NCBI GenBank assembly: GCA_937124965.1
Contig: CAKZLB010000046.1
Location: 254,743-318,742, forward strand
DNA length: 64,000 nucleotides
Reading direction: 5' to 3'
Source: an uncultured Bacteroidota bacterium
GTDB lineage: Bacteria; Bacteroidota; Bacteroidia; NS11-12g; UBA9320
Both the position numbers and the translations under genes were made by a program. Numbering within the stretch: the stretch's first letter is position 1; the number at the start of each line of letters is the position of its first letter. Below, in pieces: positions 57,312 through 64,000 of this stretch. The notes below the pieces were generated by a model. That model had not been told where the DNA came from and ran no database searches. It was given only the letters and a program-made list of their open reading frames with translations.

Positions 57312-59846
57312 ATGCTCAAGTCCTTAAACTTGCTGATATTGTTCCTAGCACTGCTAAACAGTAGCATTGTGAGCGCTCAGCAGCCCACTTTTTTACCATC
57401 ACGGTATAATGAAATTGATGACTTTATTCAACAAAGTCAGTTTGATTCCGCTAAAAAAATAACGGCCCAGTTCCTTAGTTTAAATAAAGAATGTACTGCT
57501 GTTTGGTCTTCACTGAGTCTTCAAGATTACATAATTAATAATCATTTAGGAATAAACAATGTACATAGCGACAGTTTGTTTTTTAAGCTAGACAACTGTA
57601 AAAGCACCTCAGGAACAAAAATTAATCATTTTAATATTTTAATCAGAAGTGGTGAAATATTAATGCGAAGTGGTCGACTTGTTGAGTCGATTGAAAAGTT
57701 TACATCGGCGTTAGATTTAGTCGACCCCTTATCAGTTCAGTACGCGATTGTTAATATTGAATTAACAAAAATTATGTTACTGGCTGAGGAAAATAGCATT
57801 GCGAAACAGTTTTTAAATATTGCGAGTAATACCTTATCAAGAGTTCATTTAAGCAATACCGAACATCATGCAATAATTTTTCATTTAAATTCTCTTTACT
57901 ATTTTCAAAAGGGGGATCTGCAAAGTGCACAGTTATCATTGCTTGAAGCAATTAACCTGAATAAGCAGCTTGACAACAAAATTGACTTAGCTTATAACTA
58001 TCTATTACTATCAAAATTAAATCTGACTTTAAACAATTACTCATTAGCCAGTAAATATCAAAAAGTGGCAATGGAGTATTCTTCTTCAGAAGAAGTAAAA
58101 AGGGCAATTAAACTTCAATCAATAGAAACTACAAACAATCAAGGATCAATAGCTACATCGTTGGATGCGCTTCAAAATCTCAAAATAGAATGTTTGAAAA
58201 CAGAAGATAAGTTAACGTATTTAAAGTGTCTTCTATTAGAAAATCAAGCATATAAAAGTCGTGGAGATTTGCAAAATGCTTTGGCTGTAGAAAGAAGTGC
58301 TGCTGATTTAAAATCTGAAATGGCATTTGGTTCTGTATACAAAACGTATTCGCAGATAAAAAAAGCACGGGATAGTAAAATTCGAGAGGTTCAGAATGAA
58401 CTTAACGAAAAAGACAATCAATTGTTGGCTAAAGAAGATAGGTTCACCACATATTTAAAATATGGCTCTGCCATTGCTGTATTGTTATTATTAGCTGTGA
58501 TTGGTTTGATGTGGGCGCAATTGCAGGTAAAACGAGTTAGCAATAAAAAGCTCATTGAAAGAAATTCGATTATTAATGATCAAAACGACGAGCTGAGGAA
58601 AATGAATGCTGTGCTTGATGATGCTAAAAGACAAGCAGAGTCTGGCCTTCGAGCAAAATCCAATTTCTTAGCTGTTACTAGTCATGAAATTCGTACACCC
58701 ATGAATGGAATTATGGGAATGGCAGCACTGCTTTTAGACTCTAAATTGACGGATGAGCAGACTAAATACGTTGAAACCATCGAGACAAGTAGTCAAAACC
58801 TTTTAGTTATTCTAAATGACATACTCGACTTTTCTAAAATCGAAGCCGGCAAGATGAACCTGGAGTCTAAGTTAATTGACTTAGAACAACTTACAGAAGA
58901 GGTTATTACAATATTCTCAAAACAAGCAAAAGAGAAAAACATTAAAATCACAAGTACTATAGTAAGTCCAGACATACGTTATTTTAAAGGAGATATTTTA
59001 CGTATTCGTCAGATTTTAATAAACCTTGTTAGTAACGCGGTTAAGTTTACACAAGATGGAGCAATAAAAATCATAGTTGAACTTGATGAAGTAATGCGGT
59101 CACCTGGGCTTAACGAACAAAATGCCAGACTTAAGTTTTCCGTTGCAGATGATGGAATCGGAATATCAAGTGAAAAACAACAGACTATTTTTGATGCATT
59201 TGAGCAAGAAGACAACTCTACATCTAGAAAGTATGGAGGTATTGGACTTGGCTTGAGTATCTCGAAAAAGTTGGTGGAGCTAATGGGAGGACAAATTGGA
59301 TTGACTTCTCAAAAAGGAAAGGGTACTATCTTCCATTTCACTATTGAAGGTAAAATTCCAAACTCAACAGATTCATTGTCCGAAGTTCCGGTAAACATAA
59401 AAAAGCGAAATAACGTTTTAAATGTTGATGAGAAGATTAGTGAGAATTACCCACTAAAAATATTAGTTGCAGAGGACAACATGTTTAATAAAATGTTGAT
59501 CGAAAAACTACTTGTTAAATTTGGGTATGATGATTTTCTGCATGCAGAAAATGGTGTAGAAGTGTTGAAACTGATCAAAACAAACCAAGTTGACATCATT
59601 CTTATGGACATCCAGATGCCAGAAAAAGATGGCTTAACGACAACAAAGGAAATCATTGAAGAATATGGTCATGACCGACCTCCTATTATTGCTTTAACTG
59701 CAGATGCGAATGAATCAAGTAGGGACTTTTATATGAATGCAGGAATGGACGATTTCTTAGGTAAACCGTACAAGGCTGAAGAATTGTATCTACTATTAAG
59801 TAGCTATGGTGCAAAAATTAAAGACGAAAAAATGAATGCTATTTAG
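57312..59846 (+). CDS. Hybrid sensor histidine kinase / response regulator with TPR-like sensor
   Basis: 844 residues. The signal peptide runs to about 22. Residues ~30-330 are helical repeats (TPR-like, e.g. [22 protein letters not shown]). One transmembrane helix lies at about 383-404, then a coiled coil, HisKA ([19 protein letters not shown], His about 457), HATPase_c ([37 protein letters not shown]), and a receiver domain (~715-840) with the phosphoacceptor Asp in [13 protein letters not shown]. It should sense a periplasmic signal through protein repeats and pass phosphate within itself; the output partner is not nearby. Confidence 0.9.
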   Translation: MLKSLNLLILFLALLNSSIVSAQQPTFLPSRYNEIDDFIQQSQFDSAKKITAQFLSLNKECTAVWSSLSLQDYIINNHLGINNVHSDSLFFKLDNCKSTSGTKINHFNILIRSGEILMRSGRLVESIEKFTSALDLVDPLSVQYAIVNIELTKIMLLAEENSIAKQFLNIASNTLSRVHLSNTEHHAIIFHLNSLYYFQKGDLQSAQLSLLEAINLNKQLDNKIDLAYNYLLLSKLNLTLNNYSLASKYQKVAMEYSSSEEVKRAIKLQSIETTNNQGSIATSLDALQNLKIECLKTEDKLTYLKCLLLENQAYKSRGDLQNALAVERSAADLKSEMAFGSVYKTYSQIKKARDSKIREVQNELNEKDNQLLAKEDRFTTYLKYGSAIAVLLLLAVIGLMWAQLQVKRVSNKKLIERNSIINDQNDELRKMNAVLDDAKRQAESGLRAKSNFLAVTSHEIRTPMNGIMGMAALLLDSKLTDEQTKYVETIETSSQNLLVILNDILDFSKIEAGKMNLESKLIDLEQLTEEVITIFSKQAKEKNIKITSTIVSPDIRYFKGDILRIRQILINLVSNAVKFTQDGAIKIIVELDEVMRSPGLNEQNARLKFSVADDGIGISSEKQQTIFDAFEQEDNSTSRKYGGIGLGLSISKKLVELMGGQIGLTSQKGKGTIFHFTIEGKIPNSTDSLSEVPVNIKKRNNVLNVDEKISENYPLKILVAEDNMFNKMLIEKLLVKFGYDDFLHAENGVEVLKLIKTNQVDIILMDIQMPEKDGLTTTKEIIEEYGHDRPPIIALTADANESSRDFYMNAGMDDFLGKPYKAEELYLLLSSYGAKIKDEKMNAI

Positions 59847-59912
59847 TTGATAACCTGAGTACGATTCTTCTTTATAGGTTTAGAATTTCATAAAAGTCAA
59901 TAGACAAGGCGG

Positions 59913-60133
59913 TTTTGTGAAGATTTAGCGGGTTGAACCCAAATTATGCATTAGTAAATCTATTACGAGAGAAAATCCCTGCAAAATCAAACGTTGCTCT
60001 GGCTTTTTCTCATTCACCATAGTGGTAACTATGCTAAAATCGACAAAAGCCTTGATTTTATTGGGCTTTTAACTCTCACTACGAAGTACTAATACACAAT
60101 TCGGGTTTAATCAATCAAATCCAACGAAGTATA
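59913..60133. mobile_element. ~220-bp imperfect palindrome, MITE-like element
   Basis: It occupies most of the only gene-free stretch longer than 300 bases (59847-60282). Left arm 59931-59971 (TTGAACCCAAATTATGCATT in part) and right arm 60073-60112 are inverted copies; they match at GAACCC/AAACCC, AATT, ATTAGTA and GAGAG. The match continues inward (AAAATCCC..AAAATCAA against AAAAGCCC..AAAATCAA, GGCTTTT on both) to a central CATAGT-GGTA-ACTATG at 60017-60032. The left arm has a 10-base insert (59991-60000). No ORF is inside. This fits a MITE, a solo IS end, or a structured RNA. The rest of the stretch shows nothing I can name. Confidence 0.6.
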
Positions 60134-60282
60134 TTGGGTTTTATGGAACAACATATACTTATTCCACTAGGAAAAAGCACTTCTCTTCCTAAAAATTATT
60201 TAAAATAGCCCGCTATTACTGCATAAATTTTAGTCGACAATCACTATTTTCTAGCGTTCTAAACCATAAATAATAATCGAAC

Positions 60283-61566
60283 TCAGGTTGATAGAAGGTC
60301 TCTAATGGCCTTTGACTTAAGCATACATTCGTCATACTCCATTGTTGGATCTGAATCAAACGTTATAGCTCCACCAACTGAATATTTTGCTACTCTTTTT
60401 GAACTGTCACACAGTATTGATCGAATAACAACGTTAGAATCAAAGTCACCATTAGGTGCTTGGTAGCCTATAGTTCCACTATACCATCCACGGGAGGTGG
60501 TTTCAATCGAATCAATAAACTTCATCACAATGTGCTTTGGTGCGCCTGTCATGCTGCCCATAGGATATGTCGCTTTGAGAAAATCACTAAACGCTAAATC
60601 CGCTTCTAGTTCACCAACGACTGTGCTTATCATCTGAAACACTTGTTTAAATTTATAGATCCCAAATAACTCCTCTACTCGCACGGATCCAGGAAGACAA
60701 ATTTGACTAAGGTCATTACGAACTAAGTCCACAATCATTACATGCTCTGCTCTTTCTTTTATTGAATTAGCTAAATGCAACTTACTCTGGTAATCCAAGT
60801 GATCATCATTGTAACATTTTGAAGTCCCTTTAATTGGCTGAGAATAAATCCTGTTTCCACGTTTTGATAGATATCGTTCAGGGCTTGCACATGCAACAGA
60901 CTTATTCCCAACACGTACAAAAGAACCGAAAGGAGTTGGCGATTGCTTGCTTAGTCGATGAAACAACTCGAAGGTGTTGTTGCAATGGAAGTCTTTTAGA
61001 ACCGTTTCCATGCAGAGATTCATTTCATACATGTCACCTTCAGCTATGTGTCTCTTTATTTCGAGCACTTTCTCATGGTGTTTTGACTGAGTCATTGAGT
61101 CTATGGATTGAGAAAATGAAAGACGAAAATCCTCTTCTATGTGCGAAGTACTGTTATTTATATCAAATAATACTTGTTCCTTATTTTTTCCGTGAATCTC
61201 CAACGCACCATCATGTGTAATTGAGATTACAACTTGTGGTTTAATTGCATAGAGTAATGGCCATTTTAGTTCATCATGACTACTACTTTCCAGCTTGTGT
61301 AGCTGATTTTTCAAATCATACGACAAGGCAAAAAACTTCCATGATTTACCAGACCAAAACTCATCTAATTTGTCGGACAAATCATTACTTATATCTGTTA
61401 TTTCTAACCTTTCTTCAGAACCTAATGCAACCAAAAGTTCATATTGATCGATATGATCCATTTTGTTCAGATTGTTAGACTCTAACCAAAAAATCGTCTC
61501 TTGCTTAGAGCAAAATCTCCGTAACTTAGACTTGAATTCAGATAATGCTTCTCCCGTATATTTCAT
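60283..61566 (-). CDS. pabB: Aminodeoxychorismate synthase component I
   Basis: 427 residues, chorismate-binding enzyme. The key motif is QPIKGTSK: the Lys marks PabB (TrpE has PIAGT). Other blocks are EMNLC, RAEHVMIVDLVRNDL, YPMGSMTGAPK and SGTIGYQAPNGDFDSNVVIR, all typical. It makes aminodeoxychorismate for folate. The amidotransferase partner (pabA) is not in the window. It overlaps uvrC by 4 bases (ATGA) and is transcribed after it. Confidence 0.92.
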   Translation of the reverse strand: MKYTGEALSEFKSKLRRFCSKQETIFWLESNNLNKMDHIDQYELLVALGSEERLEITDISNDLSDKLDEFWSGKSWKFFALSYDLKNQLHKLESSSHDELKWPLLYAIKPQVVISITHDGALEIHGKNKEQVLFDINNSTSHIEEDFRLSFSQSIDSMTQSKHHEKVLEIKRHIAEGDMYEMNLCMETVLKDFHCNNTFELFHRLSKQSPTPFGSFVRVGNKSVACASPERYLSKRGNRIYSQPIKGTSKCYNDDHLDYQSKLHLANSIKERAEHVMIVDLVRNDLSQICLPGSVRVEELFGIYKFKQVFQMISTVVGELEADLAFSDFLKATYPMGSMTGAPKHIVMKFIDSIETTSRGWYSGTIGYQAPNGDFDSNVVIRSILCDSSKRVAKYSVGGAITFDSDPTMEYDECMLKSKAIRDLLST

Positions 61567-63347
61567 GAAACTTTAAAATAGTCATAAACTCGTTTAGCTT
61601 TATCTGCACCAAGTAGTTCCGACAAATCTTCTATTTTGGCTTTTTTGATATTAGAAACTGACCGGAATCGCTTTAATAGAGACTCCGCAGTTTTATCTCC
61701 TACACCTGGAATGTCCAATAACTCTGACTGTATCATTTCTTTCGAACGTCGATTTCTATGGTGTGTTATTCCGAAACGGTGCGCCTCGTCCCTAAGATGT
61801 TGAATAACTTTGAGTGTTTCAGAAGTCTTGTCAATATAAAGCGGCAAGGAATCTCCTGGATAATAAATCTCTTCGAGTCGTTTAGCGATACCTATCACTG
61901 CGATTTTGCCGTATACATTAAGTTCTTTTAAAGTTGCAACAACGGAACTTAGTTGGCCTTTACCTCCGTCAATAATTATCAGCTGTGGTAATGGTTGATT
62001 TTCTTTTAATAGTCGTGAGTATCGTCGCAAAACAACTTCCTTCATACTATCAAAATCGTTAGGACCTATTACAGTTTTAATATTAAAATGTCGATAGTCT
62101 TTTTTAGATGGTTTTCCATTTTTAAAAACAACACACGCTGAAACGGGGTTAGTTCCTTGCAAGTTCGAATTGTCAAAACATTCTATATGACGAGGCTCTT
62201 CCTGTAAATGAAGGTCTTTCTTCATAAGAGCCATTAACCGATCTGATCGATTTGCAGGATTTAGCTTTTCATATTGATCAATCTTTTGCTTTTTATAAAG
62301 CAATGTATTTCTAATTGATAGATCTAATAATTTTTTCTTATCGCCTTTCTTAGGTACCGTGATCTTCACATCAAAAGGAAGCTCAACTTCCGTTTGAACA
62401 ATAATTTCAGTAGAATTACTTTTATACCTATTTCTTAGTTGAGGGATGGCTGTTTCCAACACGCCAGCAACTGACTCTTCTAACTTTAGCTTGTATTCTA
62501 CTGACTTTGCTCGAACGATCATACCATTTGTAATTTTCAAATAATTCACAAATGCCTTGGTATTGTCTATGACACATGAAAAAACGTCAACCTCAGAAAT
62601 AGTATGACTAACTACAGTAGACTTTGTTCTAAATATTTTAAGCGCCTCCATTTTTTCTTTAAAGCGGTGCGCTGCTTCAAAGTTTAGACTTTCTGAAGCT
62701 TTATTCATTTCAGATTTGAGGTGATGTTTTACGGAAGTAAAGTTTCCTTTAAGAATACCTTTGATACTATTGATCGATTCCATGTACTCCTCTTCAGACT
62801 CATTACCTATACACGGAGCATTGCAATTACCAATTTGATATTCGAGGCACGCTCTAAATTTATTCGCATTAATGTTATCTTCAGAAAGAACAAAATTACA
62901 GTTTCGAAGAGGGTACATTGTTTTAATGAAATCTAAAATGATGTGCATTGATCGAACTGAGGTATACGGTCCATAATAATCAGAGCCATCATACTTAGGA
63001 TTTCTCATTGCGAACACCCTCGGAAATCGCTCATTTGTAATTCGAATGAGGGGGAAAGATCTATCATCCTTAAGCATCATATTATAGCGAGGTTGATGCT
63101 CTTTAATAAGGTTATTTTCTAAAAGAAGTGCTTCAGTTTCATTATCAACGATAACGAATTCAATTTTAGATATTTTAGAAACGAGGACTTTAGTCTTGTT
63201 GTATTCGTGGCTTTTAGTAAAATAGGAGCTAACGCGTTTTTTAAGATTTTTGGCCTTACCTACATAAATTATTTTACCCGATTGATCAAAGTATTTGTAG
63301 ACTCCTGGATTTGTGGGAAGGCTTGATATAGTATCTTTTATATTCAC
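61563..63347 (-). CDS. uvrC: Excinuclease ABC subunit C
   Basis: 594 residues from GTG 63347 (VNIKDTISSLPTNPGVYKY). An ATG at 63395 would add 16 residues, but the -7 box at 63370-63363 lies between them, so GTG is the real start. The N-terminal GIY-YIG nuclease (GVYKYFDQSGKIIYVGKAKNLKKRV), the UVR motif (AAHRFKEKMEALK), the RNase H-like endonuclease (ECFDNSNLQGTNPVSACVVF, IIDGGKGQL), and a C-terminal helix-hairpin-helix (LLDIPGVGDKTAESLLKRF) are all visible. It makes both cuts in nucleotide excision repair. Confidence 0.96.
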   Translation of the reverse strand: MNIKDTISSLPTNPGVYKYFDQSGKIIYVGKAKNLKKRVSSYFTKSHEYNKTKVLVSKISKIEFVIVDNETEALLLENNLIKEHQPRYNMMLKDDRSFPLIRITNERFPRVFAMRNPKYDGSDYYGPYTSVRSMHIILDFIKTMYPLRNCNFVLSEDNINANKFRACLEYQIGNCNAPCIGNESEEEYMESINSIKGILKGNFTSVKHHLKSEMNKASESLNFEAAHRFKEKMEALKIFRTKSTVVSHTISEVDVFSCVIDNTKAFVNYLKITNGMIVRAKSVEYKLKLEESVAGVLETAIPQLRNRYKSNSTEIIVQTEVELPFDVKITVPKKGDKKKLLDLSIRNTLLYKKQKIDQYEKLNPANRSDRLMALMKKDLHLQEEPRHIECFDNSNLQGTNPVSACVVFKNGKPSKKDYRHFNIKTVIGPNDFDSMKEVVLRRYSRLLKENQPLPQLIIIDGGKGQLSSVVATLKELNVYGKIAVIGIAKRLEEIYYPGDSLPLYIDKTSETLKVIQHLRDEAHRFGITHHRNRRSKEMIQSELLDIPGVGDKTAESLLKRFRSVSNIKKAKIEDLSELLGADKAKRVYDYFKVS

Positions 63348-63362
63348 TTTTAAACGGGTTCG

Positions 63363-63396
63363 CAAAGATATGCGAGAGTATGAATAGAAACCCAAA
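63363..63396 (-). promoter_or_regulatory. Promoter for uvrC-pabB
   Basis: On the minus strand TTTG (63396-63393), 22 bases, TATCTTTG (63370-63363), an exact -7 match, 15 bases before GTG 63347. Confidence 0.6.
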
Positions 63397-63404
63397 AGCC
63401 ATAT

Positions 63405-63440
63405 AAAAAAAGAAACCCATCTATTTCTAGATGGGTTCTT
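63405..63440 (-). terminator. rRNA operon terminator
   Basis: Read on the minus strand just after 5S: stem AACCCATCTA / TAGATGGGTT (plus 63414-63423 and 63428-63437) with a 4-base loop, then a T-run. Confidence 0.85.
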
Positions 63441-63443
63441 AAG

Positions 63444-63556
63444 TGTAGCGGCGACGTCCTACTTTCCCAGGTTTTACCCAAGTATCATCGGCTCTGAGGG
63501 GCTTAACTTCTCTGTTCGAAAAGGGAAGAGGTGTACACCCTCGATATAATCACCTA
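63444..63556 (-). rRNA. rrf: 5S ribosomal RNA
   Basis: The minus strand reads GGTGATTATATCGAGGGTGT at the 5' end, contains CCGAACAGAGAAGTTAAGC-like TTCGAACAGAGAAGTTAAGC, and ends ...GTAGGACGTCGCCGC, the normal bacterial 5S pattern. Length about 113. The exact ends are approximate. It lies ~105 bases downstream of the 23S end with no tRNA between. Confidence 0.92.
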
Positions 63557-63661
63557 AAAGTCTTTATCAGTATTGCTCTATAAGCATGCTGAAAATGTCA
63601 TAAAGTTCTTGTTTGACTCGCAAACAATGACAAAAATTGAAAGTAAATAAATTATAAAAAA

Positions 63662-64000
<339 letters not shown>

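Noticed and set aside
60834..61220. 128-codon plus-strand ORF within pabB
   Set aside because: His/Cys-rich text made by reading pabB backwards; pabB itself is unmistakable.
63557..63661. tRNA in the 5S-23S spacer
   Set aside because: No cloverleaf-like sequence or TTCGA arm is visible; the spacer is AT-rich.

Overview
The window is chromosomal DNA from a low-GC Bacteroidota, most likely a marine-type Flavobacteriales. The evidence is three type IX secretion (T9SS) type A C-terminal sorting domains, one gliding-motility/CHU_C-type tail, a bacillithiol gene (bshC), the Bacteroidota-only small ribosomal protein next to L28/L33, type B L31, and many promoters of the Bacteroidota form TTTG-N18..22-TANNTTTG. 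Nothing points to a prophage, plasmid or island. Most of the window is housekeeping DNA with short spacers.

Layout. 1-1718 (minus): the 5' part of a di-haem peroxidase lipoprotein gene, preceded by a secreted beta-propeller-like T9SS protein. 1872-9292 (plus): ribosomal protein S1, then an overlapping EVE / pyrR / pyrB / asparaginase operon, then gyrB. 9421-16156 (plus): a small GldM-like secreted protein, L28-L33-bL38-ftsY-rimO-bshC, and an OmpA-type porin with calcium-binding repeats. 16266-19820 (minus): a lipoprotein, tpiA, a GlmU-like nucleotidyltransferase and L31. 19923-31446 (plus): an LtaS-type sulfatase-fold transferase, hisS, an RluA synthase, a hydrolase, carA, eno and a large PKD adhesin-like T9SS substrate. 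31455-37804 (minus): dnaX, a PhoR/PhoB-like pair, a TlpA-like thioredoxin and gatB. 37909-39582 (plus): an amidohydrolase lipoprotein.

39572-45796 (minus) is the most distinctive block, a seven-gene copper/haem cluster. In transcription order it holds an HYC_CC_PP-type Cys/His-rich protein, a heavy-metal-binding lipoprotein, an MbnP-like protein with a T9SS sorting tail, two MbnH/MauG-like di-haem proteins, a CopA P-type ATPase and a CopZ-like chaperone. It looks like a surface-to-cytoplasm copper handling system in which di-haem enzymes may modify the MbnP-like protein.

45841-63347 returns to mixed housekeeping: sucA (without sucB beside it), a coiled-coil membrane protein, an SDR, a two-VOC-domain protein, a BNR-type T9SS protein, a phosphosugar isomerase, RluD, a 2-oxoglutarate/Fe dioxygenase, a hybrid histidine kinase, pabB and uvrC. 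The one gene-free stretch over 300 bases (59847-60282) holds a long imperfect palindrome that resembles a MITE. The right end is the 3' part of an rRNA operon on the minus strand (23S 3' end, then 5S and a terminator).

Main leads: the copper cluster; two long A-runs in dnaX placed so that slippage would make a short gamma form; the ~220-bp palindrome; and a strong Shine-Dalgarno sequence upstream of the S1 gene in a lineage that mostly does not use them. All functional calls come from reading sequence by eye, without database searches.
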